Assembly (NCBI RefSeq): GCF_001865575.2
Contig: NZ_CP017562.2
Location: 1,860,001 to 1,924,000 of the forward strand
Reading direction: 5' to 3'
Source: Paraburkholderia sprentiae WSM5005
GTDB lineage: Bacteria > Pseudomonadota > Gammaproteobacteria > Burkholderiales > Burkholderiaceae
DNA: 64,000 nucleotides
Below the pieces are notes generated by a model, which was not told the DNA's origin, did not search any database, and was given only the letters and a program-made list of their open reading frames with translations. The position numbers and the translations under genes are program-made. Shown here piece after piece: positions 1 to 9,116 of the stretch. Every line of letters starts with the position of its first letter. The stretch's first letter is position 1.

Positions 1-695
1 ACGCTACACACCACGACCTCTTCCAGGCGGTATCCGTGCGTATAGACGGTACTCAGGCGCACGCCGTTTTCCGAGTGCAAGGACAGCTTTCTGCGCAGCC
101 GATAGATATGGGTGTCTACCGTGCGCGACGTGCTGTCGAGTTCGCGTCCCCAGGCAAGTTTGGCCAACAGGTCCCTGGAGACCGCGCGCCCCACGTTGGC
201 GAAGAGAAACGCGGCGACGTCGAATTCCTTCGCCGTCAACTCTATTGTCTTGCCACGAAGCGAGACGTTGCGCCGCTCCACATCGAAGACGTAGGGTCCG
301 ACGGCGATCGCGTTGTCGATATTTTCCTTCCGGCAGGTGCGACGCAATAGGGCGCCGATTCTGGCAACCAGTTCGATCGCGCGGAACGGCTTCACGATGT
401 ATTCGTCCGCTCCCGCTTCGAGCGCGCGCACGATGTCGACCTCCAGCACTCTGCTCGTCAGAAACAGCACGGCCGGTTCACGACCCAGATTGCTGCGTAT
501 CCAGTGCAGGACCTCGAATCCGGTCATTCCAGGTAACTGCCAGTCGAGCACCACGAGATCGACTTGATTGGCCTTGAGAAAGCGCACCGCATTCTCGCCA
601 GAATCGGCCCGGCTGATTGTGTGCCCCGATTGCTGCAAGGCTTTTTCGACCGCCGCAGCTTGCGCAAGATCATCTTCTACCAACAGGATATTCAT
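1..695 (-). CDS. OmpR/PhoB-type DNA-binding response regulator, 3' end cut by window edge
   Basis: Translating leftward from the ATG at 693-695 gives an uninterrupted frame to the window edge, about 231 residues with no stop. The N-terminal half is a receiver domain: acidic pair D8/D9 in LLVEDD, phospho-acceptor D51 in VVLDWQLPGMTG, T80 in LFLTSR and K102 in IVKPF. The C-terminal half is a winged-helix transcriptional domain (ELTAKEFDVAAFLF, then RTVDTHIYRLRRKL and YTHGYRLE near the edge). Such proteins are phosphorylated by a membrane histidine kinase, which is probably encoded beyond the left edge. It lies 394 bases from the adhesin block on the same strand, so control of that block is possible but not shown. 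Family assignment is firm; the regulon is unknown. Confidence 0.93.
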   Translation of the reverse strand, partial: MNILLVEDDLAQAAAVEKALQQSGHTISRADSGENAVRFLKANQVDLVVLDWQLPGMTGFEVLHWIRSNLGREPAVLFLTSRVLEVDIVRALEAGADEYIVKPFRAIELVARIGALLRRTCRKENIDNAIAVGPYVFDVERRNVSLRGKTIELTAKEFDVAAFLFANVGRAVSRDLLAKLAWGRELDSTSRTVDTHIYRLRRKLSLHSENGVRLSTVYTHGYRLEEVVVCS

Positions 696-1089
696 GTATC
701 ACCTCGTTCTCTCGAGCCGATCGACCAGCGAATTCGGCATCCGGCGGAACGAACCGGAGTGCGCGATAGGCCCCCTACATGGATGGCCGGGTCGAGTAGG
801 CGCGAAAACTCCCTTCCGGGAAAGACATCCGGCGAATGTTCGGGCTTGCGTCCCCAACAAACACCGTCGTTCCACATAAATTTTGTGAACTTCTGAATTT
901 CAAGATAACGCGTGGCCATCGGCAAGATAGCCCCCCTTATGGGGGGCGGGGATCGATTCGGCGGGGTGGAGGCCGCCCTCGCTCATACCATCGCAAACGT
1001 TGTCGCGAGATGACGATCACGACGGGGGTTGACGTAAGGTTATAGAAAGTAAATCGAAACATCGTGAAGCACTGATCGATGCACACCCG
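696..1089. other. Intergenic region with a GC hairpin at 930-947
   Basis: No convincing gene is seen here. At 930-947 there is a perfect inverted repeat with 7-base arms (GCCCCCC and GGGGGGC) around a TTAT loop. No T-run follows on either strand, so it is not a standard intrinsic terminator. The right part should hold the transcription end of the DUF2827 gene and the left part the promoter of the response regulator. Confidence 0.4.
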
Positions 1090-2217
1090 TCAGCGACATG
1101 GGCGCGTCATCAGCTCGGCGAGCAGCGCGGCGTAGGTTGCGACCAGTTGCGCGTTTTCCGGCAAATATCGGTCGATCAATGTCCGTTGCCGCGCCCGATA
1201 CGACGACGCCTGCGCATCGTGTGTGTCGATGGCCTCGATGACGCGTCGCGCGCCCTCGCTGGCGTCGTTGTCACGATAGTAGTAGCCAAGATCCTCACAG
1301 AGCGACGCGTTGTGTATCAGCGGGTAGCCTTGCCAGCACACTTCCAGGTAGAAGTAGTTAAGCGGATTTTCCATCTGGTGCGACACGACGATGTCAGTAT
1401 TAGCGGCAAGGAATGCCGGTGTGTCGTGACGCCCGAGAAACACCGCCTTATGCTCCTTCACGATATCCAGCTGATTGAGTAACGCGATGAATTCCAGGCT
1501 TTCTGTTGCGATCGCCTCCGCATTGGTCACCTGCAGAATAGCGATGCACTCGGGCCGCTCGCGATAAGCAAGCTCAGCAATCAATGCGGGATACAGGCAG
1601 AACTTCGCGACGTTGATATTCGGTTCCATCACGCTCAGACGCTTCGGACCGGGACGCGGCTGGTATTGTCCGGCGTGTTCGATGGCGGCGACGCGTTCAT
1701 CGACAAACATTGGACTCCACACGAACGGAACGACGCGGGCGGTCTGACGTCGCAAGACCTCGAAGTAGGACTGGCTGATATGCGCAACCTGCGGAATGAC
1801 CCAGATGTCGTCGTAACGCTGATTGACGAACAGATGTTCACCCCACAGCCGTCTGCGAAAAAGCACCGACTCCATCGCGTGAATGTATTCGAACCCGCAG
1901 CAATATGAGACGAGGCGCGCGCCGCGCTGCTTCAGGTAATCGGTCTGCGCGCCGTCGATCTGCCCGCCGAGTTCGATCAGTACGTCCACCGAATCTTTCG
2001 CGGCTTCGAAGCCGACCGTGGGATAACGGGCGAGATCCCACGGCAACGCTGCCGTAACCGGCACCGCCGTGGTATTGACCAGCACGACACTGGCCACCTG
2101 CGGGCAATGCCGCAACGCCTCGGCGAGGAACACGGCGTTCTGCTTGATGCCGTTGTTCCACAGCACCTCGCCCGCGTGGTGCAGTCCGATCGTAATGCCG
2201 ATGCGCAGTCCGCTCAT
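1090..2217 (-). CDS. DUF2827 family protein, putative GT-B-type glycosyltransferase (copy 1)
   Basis: 375 residues. The chosen ATG (2215-2217) overlaps the TGA of the upstream DUF4019 gene in an ATGA; longer readings would run deep into that gene. Features shared with the two other copies at 2763-5089 are an N-terminal WNNG-x2-QN-x2-FLAE block (WENG in the others), a central MEPNIN-V-K segment, and a C-terminal VSHQMENPLNYFYLE followed by GYPLIHN. The last resembles the donor-site end of GT-B glycosyltransferases, where an acidic residue sits in an E-x-GYP-like motif. DUF2827 is a named family without established biochemistry; the transferase role is inferred from this pattern and from the neighbouring TPR-glycosyltransferases and Ser/Thr-rich adhesin. 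No signal peptide, so probably cytoplasmic. Confidence 0.8.
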   Translation of the reverse strand: MSGLRIGITIGLHHAGEVLWNNGIKQNAVFLAEALRHCPQVASVVLVNTTAVPVTAALPWDLARYPTVGFEAAKDSVDVLIELGGQIDGAQTDYLKQRGARLVSYCCGFEYIHAMESVLFRRRLWGEHLFVNQRYDDIWVIPQVAHISQSYFEVLRRQTARVVPFVWSPMFVDERVAAIEHAGQYQPRPGPKRLSVMEPNINVAKFCLYPALIAELAYRERPECIAILQVTNAEAIATESLEFIALLNQLDIVKEHKAVFLGRHDTPAFLAANTDIVVSHQMENPLNYFYLEVCWQGYPLIHNASLCEDLGYYYRDNDASEGARRVIEAIDTHDAQASSYRARQRTLIDRYLPENAQLVATYAALLAELMTRPCR

Positions 2218-2696
2218 TTCGTACCGGCGCTCGCCGCGCCTTGGGGTTGGGCTTGGGTCAGACGCGGCGTATATCCGGTCAAGTGCCATTGCCCGTCGGC
2301 TCCCAACTGAAAGCTCAACAGTTCGAAAGCCGTGTGGCCATTGGCGAGTGTCGATGTGGAGTCCACATTCGCATAAAGACCATCGGGCATTCCGGAGACG
2401 CCAATCGACTGGATGCGCGTGACCGACGACCAGCCACGCCGTGTCACCGCTCCCAGCGTGTGACGAGCGTCGTTCATTGTCTTGACGAACTGGTCCTGCG
2501 GAATTTTCGCCTTGACGAAGGGCGCCGCATCCTGCCAGACCTCGGCGTACCGGTTCGAGTCGAACTGCTCGAAGATGTGCTCGGCATCCTTCAGCAGCTC
2601 GTCAGCCGAGTTACCTTGCGCGGCTGCGGCCAGTGTGGCCGACATGGTCAGTGCACAAACGGCCGCCAGCTTGAAGATCGCGGTGACGTGTTTCAA
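2214..2696 (-). CDS. DUF4019 family exported protein
   Basis: 160 residues with a clear Sec signal peptide: KH near the start, a hydrophobic stretch (LAAVCALTMSATLAAAA), and likely cleavage before QGNSADEL. The mature part matches the DUF4019 pattern: a helix with YAEVWQDAAPFVKAKI, an RHTLGAVTRR segment, then strands ending in GQWHLTGYTPR. Function of the family is not established; a periplasmic NTF2-like fold is a reasonable guess. It sits between DUF2827 copies 1 and 2, overlaps copy 1 by 4 bases and is 66 bases from copy 2, so it is translated as part of the same unit. It is the only predicted periplasmic protein among cytoplasmic transferase-like genes, which suggests a role in adhesin transit or folding, but that is speculation. 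Confidence 0.8.
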   Translation of the reverse strand: MKHVTAIFKLAAVCALTMSATLAAAAQGNSADELLKDAEHIFEQFDSNRYAEVWQDAAPFVKAKIPQDQFVKTMNDARHTLGAVTRRGWSSVTRIQSIGVSGMPDGLYANVDSTSTLANGHTAFELLSFQLGADGQWHLTGYTPRLTQAQPQGAASAGTK

Positions 2697-2762
2697 AGCA
2701 TGCTCCCGGTGTATGAAGGTGTAGTCGTATAAAGGAATAGCGGGGGACGTGTTCCGGCCCGT

Positions 2763-3917
2763 TCACGCTCGTTCATAAAGCGCGGCCAATGCATCGCCGT
2801 ATAGCCGCACGTTGTCGTCGTTCTCGGGATCGAGTCCGCGCAGGAATGCATTCGCCGTGCGCCGGTAGGAATCGACATGCGTGTCGTGCTCGGCGAACGC
2901 CCGCTGCAATGCCCGGCCACCCTCCTCGCAATCGAACTCGTGATAGCGATATCCGCAATCACCGATCAGATGCGAGTTATGAATCAGCGGATAGCCGCCG
3001 TACAGCGCCTCGTAGTAGACATAGTTCTGCGCGTTTTCCCAGTGATGGCTCACGACCACATCGACATGCTCCGAGACCACGCGGCAAAACGGGAAGCGCC
3101 CTTCGAACGAACTCAGGCCATGTTTCACGATATCGAGGCTGCGGACGAAGCCGTTGAAACTGACGTGCTCCTTTAAATGGAACGTGTTGTATGCCCACAC
3201 CTTTTCGATCATGTCCGGATTCGCACGATGCGCCGCTTCGCAGGTGAGCAGCGGAATGAAGCTCGTCTTTACCATGCAGATGTTGGGCTCGAACAAACCG
3301 GCGCGCCAGCGGTGACGGCCAGGCTCGTAGCCGAAGCTGAGCCCCTCCGGCAGACGCGACGCTTCGCGCTCGAGCATCACCGGACTCCACAAATGTGGCA
3401 TCACGCGCACCGGACAGCGGAACGTACTGGCGTAATACGGCACACAGGTGTTCTCGTACTCAGGCAGCGTCCAGACCTCGTGATATGGCGCGGCCGTCAA
3501 TAACAATCCATGCGACTTATCGAAGATCATGCGCTCGATATCGATCACATAGTCATTGCCCACTCGCATCGATACGATCTTGCCGCCGCGCTCGCGAAAT
3601 GCCACGACCCACTCGCGCGCCAGCTGCGCGCTCATTTCGATCATCACGTCGAGGGTCGCGGCCGCTTGGTCCATATCGATCAACGGTACCGGCGAATCTG
3701 CCAGAAAATTTCGCGCGTCCTCGGGGCCGCCATCGCCTCCTCCGGCCACGAGATAGGAGGCTTCGACTAGCGGCGAGCGCATCAGCAGCATCACCAGAAA
3801 AATGCAATTCTGGTAGATGCCGTTTTCCCACACCGACTGCTCGCCCTTGCGCACGAAGATCGACACGCCCACCCGCAATTTGCGGGGGACCGAATGGAGA
3901 TTGGGTTGGCTACTCAT
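2763..3917 (-). CDS. DUF2827 family protein, putative GT-B-type glycosyltransferase (copy 2)
   Basis: 384 residues; its ATG overlaps the stop of copy 3 by 4 bases (3914-3917). It carries the family blocks SVWENGIYQNCIFL near the N-terminus, FEPNICMVK in the middle, and VVSHHWENAQNYVYYEAL followed by GGYPLIHNS near the C-terminus. The middle and C-terminal blocks resemble the nucleotide-sugar half of GT-B enzymes. No signal peptide or membrane segment is evident. Copies 1 to 3 are clearly paralogous but well diverged, so the triplication is old, and they may have different acceptor or donor specificities. Glycosyltransferase activity is inferred. Confidence 0.82.
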   Translation of the reverse strand: MSSQPNLHSVPRKLRVGVSIFVRKGEQSVWENGIYQNCIFLVMLLMRSPLVEASYLVAGGGDGGPEDARNFLADSPVPLIDMDQAAATLDVMIEMSAQLAREWVVAFRERGGKIVSMRVGNDYVIDIERMIFDKSHGLLLTAAPYHEVWTLPEYENTCVPYYASTFRCPVRVMPHLWSPVMLEREASRLPEGLSFGYEPGRHRWRAGLFEPNICMVKTSFIPLLTCEAAHRANPDMIEKVWAYNTFHLKEHVSFNGFVRSLDIVKHGLSSFEGRFPFCRVVSEHVDVVVSHHWENAQNYVYYEALYGGYPLIHNSHLIGDCGYRYHEFDCEEGGRALQRAFAEHDTHVDSYRRTANAFLRGLDPENDDNVRLYGDALAALYERA

Positions 3918-5089
3918 GGGCGGCTCGCGGAATCAGCAAATGTCGTGTTACGGCACAGATGCAGGAGCCTGGCCGCATAGGCGTCGAGATTGTGCTGGCT
4001 GAATGGATCGACTTCGGCAAACACGCGTTGCGAGCGGGCGCGGTAATCGTCGATCTCGCTCGCATGGGTGGAGGCCGCGCGCTGCAATTGCGCGGCGCCA
4101 TCGCGCGCATCGAAGCCGTGGTAGTAATAGCCCGCCTCTTTGAGCCACGGCGAGTTGTGAATCAGCGGATAGTCGCCGTAGAGCGCGTCGAGGTAGCTGT
4201 AGTTCTGGTCGTTCTGCCACTGATGCGACACGATCGCGTCGGCATGCTGCACCATGAAGCCGACAATGTCGTGCCGGCCGTGGAACGTGGCTTTGTGTTG
4301 ACGCACGAGGTCCAGCGAATTCGCCAGATAGAGCATCGTGGGATGGTCTTTCATATGCAACGTGTTGAGCACGTGCATCGCGTGCACCGCGCCGGGATTC
4401 GCCCGGTAAGCTTCATCGCAAACCAGCATGGAGACGACCGAGTTCTTCACGACCGAGATGTTCGGCTCGAAAATCGCCACGCGCAGACCACGGCGCGCGC
4501 CGGCGGCGAGCGCATCGTCCATCGTGCCTGCGGTGTCGAGCGCGTCGAAACCGTAGCGCAAGCCGAGCGCCTCAACTTCCCGCACGCGCTGCGCGACGAA
4601 CTGCGGATGCCAGATGAACGGCACCTCATGCACGTCGCAGCGGTTCAGCAGGCGCAGCATCGGCGCATAGGCGGCGTCTTTCGGCAGATGCCAGACTTCG
4701 TCGCAACGATCGTAGCGGGTCGAGTACGAGGGCTTCGAAAAAACAGCGGGCTCGACGAGGTTGACATACGGCTGGCCGCAGCAGAGAAACACCACCTTCT
4801 TGCCACGAGCGCGCATCAGGTCGAGCCACTCGATATCGAGTGCGCCGCCCATTTCGAAGATCACATCCACCTCGTCGGTGGCCTCGCGCAGCTTGATCAG
4901 CCTCAGATCGCGCGTGGCCAGATCGATCTGCGGCGGCATCACCCCGTGATCGCCGACGTCGATCAATCGCACCGACTGCACGAATGGCAGGCGCTGAAAC
5001 AGTTCGGCAAGAAAGAAGACATTCTGGCCAAGACCGTTTTCCCAGATGTTCTGCCCATGACGACTAAGAACGGAAATTCCGATACGCAC
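3914..5089 (-). CDS. DUF2827 family protein, putative GT-B-type glycosyltransferase (copy 3)
   Basis: 391 residues beginning MRIGISVLSRHG. Family blocks are IWENGLGQNVFFLAELF, FEPNISVVKN and VSHQWQNDQNYSYLDALY followed by GDYPLIHNS. It is the first of the three DUF2827 genes in transcription order, 115 bases after the TPR-glycosyltransferase that ends at 5205. That gap contains an imperfect inverted repeat (GTTCGG and CCGAAC arms around 5134-5161) but no T-run. Together with copies 1 and 2 it forms a translationally coupled set. A role in decorating the adhesin is plausible from context but unproven. Confidence 0.82.
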   Translation of the reverse strand: MRIGISVLSRHGQNIWENGLGQNVFFLAELFQRLPFVQSVRLIDVGDHGVMPPQIDLATRDLRLIKLREATDEVDVIFEMGGALDIEWLDLMRARGKKVVFLCCGQPYVNLVEPAVFSKPSYSTRYDRCDEVWHLPKDAAYAPMLRLLNRCDVHEVPFIWHPQFVAQRVREVEALGLRYGFDALDTAGTMDDALAAGARRGLRVAIFEPNISVVKNSVVSMLVCDEAYRANPGAVHAMHVLNTLHMKDHPTMLYLANSLDLVRQHKATFHGRHDIVGFMVQHADAIVSHQWQNDQNYSYLDALYGDYPLIHNSPWLKEAGYYYHGFDARDGAAQLQRAASTHASEIDDYRARSQRVFAEVDPFSQHNLDAYAARLLHLCRNTTFADSASRP

Positions 5090-5204
5090 GATTCAGATCT
5101 CTACGCGATGTGACGAACCTTCGTTCGCCGTGAAGGTTTGCGGTTCGGTCGGCCGACACGGGCCGAACGGATTCGAGGTGGCATCGAACCGATGAATATC
5201 GCGC

Positions 5205-6896
5205 TCATGATCGGGACGCCGCCGTGCTGTTGATCCACTGCTCCAGCGCGATCGCCACCCGTGCGATGACCTCGTTCCAATCTCCGGGGCTCGCTTGCCG
5301 GTACAGACGCATCACCTGTGGATACCAGGGCGAATCGGTCCTGTCGTGCATCCAGCGCCAGTCGGTCCACGGCCTGTTCAGCAGGACCCAGCAGGGCTTG
5401 CCCAGCGCACCCGCGAGGTGGGCGACCGCGGTATCGACGGATATCACCAGGTCAAGCTGGCTGATGACGGCCGCCGTGTCGGCGAGATCCATCAGATCAG
5501 CCGCGGCGCACACCATCGGCAATTGCGCGGCGAGGCTGGCTGGCTCGTTTTCGGCCGGTCCTTTCTGCAGGCTCACGAACGTGACGCCGGGCACCGACCA
5601 TAGCGGCGCGAGCGTCAGCAGGCCCGGCAACGAGCGCTCAGCATCGTGCTCATGCTCGACCGATCCGCGCCACACGAGTCCGACCTTGAACCCGCCCGCG
5701 GACAACCGGGTACGCCATCGCCCCATCCTGTCAGCCGGCGCGTGAACGTAAGGCAGATGCGCGGGAATGTTTCCGGTCGTCGTACCGGCCCGCAAGGGCA
5801 GGCTCATGCTGAACGACCAGAAGTCGTGCGCTTCGAGTTCGCCGGTGTGGCTCACCACCCGGTCGACGCCCTCAACGGTCGTCATGAGCGCATTCAGCGG
5901 CTCGGGACAGAGCACCGTGAGACGGCTCAGGCCACGCGCCTTAAGAAGCGGTGCGTAGCGGGCCATCTGGATAGTGTCGCCAAGGCCCTGCTCGTGCCAT
6001 ATCACGAGCGACTTGCCCGCCAACGGTTCGCCCTGCCACTGCGGATAGCCTGGATCGGGAACCGAATCGGCAGTCGTCCGGCGGTGATGATAGCGAGCCT
6101 CCGCATGCGGCCAGCCTTCCGCGTATCGTCCCTGGCCCAGCAACACCAGCGCCAGATTCCAGCGCGCATCCGCGAAATCGGCATCCTGCTGCAGCGCGTT
6201 CCGGTACATCGCTTCGGCCTCGTCGTAACGATGCTGTTCGCGCAGTGCGGTACCGAGATCGTTGAGAACATCGACGTGCTTCGGGGCGATCTCGAGCGCA
6301 CAGCGCAATTGCTGTTCCGCGTCGACAAAACGCCCGCCACGCAACAGCAGCAACCCGAGGTTGTAGCGAGCGTGAAAGTAGCCGGAATCGTTGCTGATCG
6401 CGCGACGGTATGCGGTCTCGGCCTCATCGACACGCCCCATGTCGTTGAGCAGGAAGCCAAGGTTGTTCAATACGTCGTTCGACGCCGGATCGAGCGCCAA
6501 GGCCTGACGAAGCGCGCATTCCGCGTCGTCCTTGCGCCCCAATTCCATGAGCAGCATACCGAGGTTGAAATGGGCCGGCGCGTAGTCATGCTGCAACTCG
6601 ATCGCATGGCGGCATGCGGCCTCCGCGTCGGCGACTAGCCGCTGCTGACGCAACACATCGCCCAGATTGCTGAAAAAGACGGCGCACGGAGCGATTGCGA
6701 TCGCCTGCTGCATCAACGCCGCTGCCTCGGGCAATGCCCGCCGGCTGGCATGGACCAGTCCCAGCAGATGCAGCGCATCGGCATGCCGGGGCTCGTGCGC
6801 GAGCACACGCCGGTAACCCTCTTCGGCCTCCAGAAGATGGCCGCCTTGATGCGCGTCGAACGCCGCGCGGAAGATGGCTTCGCCGGAATTCGTCAT
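5205..6896 (-). CDS. TPR-repeat glycosyltransferase with GT9-like C-terminal domain (copy 2)
   Basis: 563 residues. The start (6894-6896) overlaps the stop of the preceding gene in an ATGA; the frame extends further upstream but only inside that gene. Residues from about 5 to 290 are tandem tetratricopeptide repeats with the typical 34-residue period (units such as HADALHLLGLVHASRRALPE and HFNLGMLLMELGRKDDAE). The C-terminal 270 residues match the transferase region of TPR-glycosyltransferase proteins, with GKSLVIWHEQGLGDTIQMAR, FKVGLVWRGS, and VISVDTAVAHLAGALG with D488 in the position used by ADP-heptosyltransferase-like GT9 enzymes to hold the sugar nucleotide. TPR plus transferase suggests a protein acceptor. 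The adhesin encoded upstream is the obvious candidate substrate. Confidence 0.88.
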   Translation of the reverse strand: MTNSGEAIFRAAFDAHQGGHLLEAEEGYRRVLAHEPRHADALHLLGLVHASRRALPEAAALMQQAIAIAPCAVFFSNLGDVLRQQRLVADAEAACRHAIELQHDYAPAHFNLGMLLMELGRKDDAECALRQALALDPASNDVLNNLGFLLNDMGRVDEAETAYRRAISNDSGYFHARYNLGLLLLRGGRFVDAEQQLRCALEIAPKHVDVLNDLGTALREQHRYDEAEAMYRNALQQDADFADARWNLALVLLGQGRYAEGWPHAEARYHHRRTTADSVPDPGYPQWQGEPLAGKSLVIWHEQGLGDTIQMARYAPLLKARGLSRLTVLCPEPLNALMTTVEGVDRVVSHTGELEAHDFWSFSMSLPLRAGTTTGNIPAHLPYVHAPADRMGRWRTRLSAGGFKVGLVWRGSVEHEHDAERSLPGLLTLAPLWSVPGVTFVSLQKGPAENEPASLAAQLPMVCAAADLMDLADTAAVISQLDLVISVDTAVAHLAGALGKPCWVLLNRPWTDWRWMHDRTDSPWYPQVMRLYRQASPGDWNEVIARVAIALEQWINSTAASRS

Positions 6897-8746
6897 GCGC
6901 CCGCCCTTTGAGCCGGCGGCAGCGGGGCTGTCCCGGCCAGCGCCGCGAGATCGTGCGCGACCTGCGCCAGCACCGGCTCCCATTGGCCATAGTCCCGTTG
7001 CCGGTACAACCGGATCGACGGATACCACGGGCTGTCGCGACGTTCGAGCATCCAGGCCCAGTGCGGCCTGACATCGAGCAATACCCATGCGGGTACGCCC
7101 AATGCGCCGGCCAGATGCGCGACCGACGTGCACACGGTAATCACCAGATCCAGGCTGCGGAGCAAGGCTGCGGTGTCGTCGAACGATGCGAGTTCCCCGC
7201 TGGGATCGGATAACCGCAACCCCGCCTCGCGCATGGCCGCGGCTTCATCGGCAGCGCCGAGCTGCACGCTGACGAAATCGACGTCCTGTACCGCGCCGAG
7301 CGCGCGCGCAAGGGCAAGCGGGTCGACCGAGCGCAACGGGTTGCGCTGGTGCGTGCGACCGCCGCTCCACACCAGCCCGACCTTGAGCCTGGCCGTTTCC
7401 CGCTCACGGCGCGCACGCCACGCATCGACCTTGACGTGATCTGCGTGGAGGTAAGACGTCGCAACGGGAAGTTGATCCGGCATCACGCCTAGCGTCAAAG
7501 GCAGGCTCGCTAGCGGCAGGTGATAGTCGATTCCAGTCGGGGGAAGCGGCTGATCATGCGGGATGATGGTCTCGACTTCGTCGCCGAGGCTGCGTCGCAT
7601 CAGCGTCAGCAGGCTCGCATAACAGAGGAAGATCAGCTTGCCGCCGGCCTGCCTGACGTTGCTGGCCATGAGCGGCAGGAATCGCGCGAATTGAAGGACA
7701 TCACCATGGCCCTGCTCGCTCCACACAAGGAGCGTCCTGCCCGCCAGAGATTGCCCGCTCCAACGCGGCATCGACCAATTCGGACTGGTACCGCTCAGCT
7801 CGGGGGAACCGTCCCAGCGCGCTTCATGGTTGAGCCAGCCCGCCGTATAGTCGCCGCGCAGCAGTTGCTGCATGGCGAGCGCCCACGCATGAGACATGTT
7901 GGCCGGCTCACGCTGCGCCGCGCGCTGCGCAACATGGAGCGCCATGTCCCACTGCTGTAGCTCACTAAGCACATTCGTATAGCAACTGAGCGCAACCGGA
8001 TAATCGGGCGCGAGCGCGCAGGCGCGCTCGGCCGCCACCTGTGCCGCGGCGGGATCGCCGCTCAACAATAGCGCCGTGCCGAGATTGGTCCATGCCAATG
8101 CATTGCCCGGCTCGTCGCGAAGCACGTTTTTCAGCAGCGCTTGCGCGTCGTCGCAACGTCGCGTGTCGATGTAGGCAGCCGCCATGTTGTTGCGCAGCAT
8201 CGGCACGGTCGGATCGAGCCGCATCGCGTGCTCGTAAGCGCTGAGTGCGAGGTCATGCCGTTTGTCGAGCTGACACACGAGGCCAAACAGAAACCAGCCG
8301 CGCGCGTCTGAAGGCACGCGTTCGCAATACGTCACGGCAAGACGCCGCGCGAGGTCGAGCCGGCTCAGGTCGCGCAGCAGTTCGATCCAGTCCAGCACCC
8401 ATGGCTCGCCCTGCGCGCTGTCGCGGTACGCGCGCTCGAACCAGTCGTGGGCCACTTCGCGCTCACCCAGATCCCGCGCAACATACGCGAGTTCGATCAT
8501 CACGCGAGCGTCATCAGGCGCATCCGACAGCGTGCGTTCCAGCAACTCACGCGCTTCGGCATGACGTCCCCGCAGACGCAGGAGCCGCGCGGTGGCCGAC
8601 GCCACACCCGATTCGCCAGCGTGCAAAGCGCCGTGCGCGTCGAGCAGACGCCACGCACCGACGAGATCACCCTGCGTCGTCAGTTCCTCGATCCGCTCGA
8701 CGAATGACGCCATATGGCTGATCCCGCTGCGTGGTTGCGTCGGCAT
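6893..8746 (-). CDS. TPR-repeat glycosyltransferase-like protein (copy 1), Asp-to-Cys change in GT9-like motif
   Basis: 617 residues. The ATG at 8744-8746 has an AGGTGA ribosome-binding site 5 bases upstream and lies 5 bases after the stop of the small membrane protein, so it is preferred to the later ATG at 8711-8713. Residues from about 5 to 330 are TPR repeats. The C-terminal domain has GRTLLVWSEQGHGDVLQFAR, LKVGLVWSGG and LVITVCTSVAHLAGALG. In copy 2 the last motif reads VDTAVAHLAG; here the Asp is Cys539 (codon 7130-7132). This may mean a changed donor or loss of catalysis with retention of a TPR scaffold. Domain architecture is firm, activity uncertain. It is coupled to copy 2 by a 4-base overlap. 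Confidence 0.86.
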   Translation of the reverse strand: MPTQPRSGISHMASFVERIEELTTQGDLVGAWRLLDAHGALHAGESGVASATARLLRLRGRHAEARELLERTLSDAPDDARVMIELAYVARDLGEREVAHDWFERAYRDSAQGEPWVLDWIELLRDLSRLDLARRLAVTYCERVPSDARGWFLFGLVCQLDKRHDLALSAYEHAMRLDPTVPMLRNNMAAAYIDTRRCDDAQALLKNVLRDEPGNALAWTNLGTALLLSGDPAAAQVAAERACALAPDYPVALSCYTNVLSELQQWDMALHVAQRAAQREPANMSHAWALAMQQLLRGDYTAGWLNHEARWDGSPELSGTSPNWSMPRWSGQSLAGRTLLVWSEQGHGDVLQFARFLPLMASNVRQAGGKLIFLCYASLLTLMRRSLGDEVETIIPHDQPLPPTGIDYHLPLASLPLTLGVMPDQLPVATSYLHADHVKVDAWRARRERETARLKVGLVWSGGRTHQRNPLRSVDPLALARALGAVQDVDFVSVQLGAADEAAAMREAGLRLSDPSGELASFDDTAALLRSLDLVITVCTSVAHLAGALGVPAWVLLDVRPHWAWMLERRDSPWYPSIRLYRQRDYGQWEPVLAQVAHDLAALAGTAPLPPAQRAGA

Positions 8747-8751
8747 GCCGG

Positions 8752-9081
8752 TCACCTCAACTGCGCGACGATCGACACTGCGGCGACTAGGCCTAACGCC
8801 GCACCGCTCGCACGGCCTCCCCACGCGCCGGCATGCGGCTGCACGCCGAGGCGGGAGGTGCGCGCCGCGCGCATCGATATACGCCAGAGCCACGGCAGGA
8901 CAAACAGGACGACGCTAGTCAGCAACACGACCAGACATAGCTGGGTGACTTCCGGCGTCATGCCGGCGACGCCGTCGTCGAACCAGTCGAAATAGCTGAC
9001 GACGGACATCGTCCAGCATGTCACCAATCCTCCGGCCAACAGATTGGTGACAAAACGATCGGTGTAATCCATCAAGCTCAT
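8752..9081 (-). CDS. Small inner-membrane protein between adhesin and glycosyltransferases
   Basis: 109 residues from the ATG at 9079-9081, which has GGAG 6 bases upstream; an earlier in-frame start would overlap the adhesin stop. Two or three hydrophobic segments are visible: around residues 12-32 (NLLAGGLVTCWTMSVVSYF), 47-63 (CLVVLLTSVVLFVLPWL) and 87-105 (GGRASGAALGLVAAVSIVA). A short basic stretch (RISMRAARTSR) lies between the second and third. I do not recognise the family. The gene lies 35 bases after the adhesin and 5 bases before the first TPR protein. Other trimeric autotransporter loci encode small inner-membrane or periplasmic assembly helpers at this place, so an accessory role is a fair guess. 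Confidence 0.75.
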   Translation of the reverse strand: MSLMDYTDRFVTNLLAGGLVTCWTMSVVSYFDWFDDGVAGMTPEVTQLCLVVLLTSVVLFVLPWLWRISMRAARTSRLGVQPHAGAWGGRASGAALGLVAAVSIVAQLR

Positions 9082-9116
9082 ATCCGCTCCTTCATTGGAA
9101 CTCGCGATACCCGCCT

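Noticed and set aside
930..947. GC hairpin as transcription terminator
   Set aside because: Strong stem but no T-run on either side; listed only as a structure.
3395..5113. 572-codon plus-strand open frame opposite two DUF2827 genes
   Set aside because: It opposes two well-supported genes with family motifs, and its own translation is Arg/His-rich without any domain.
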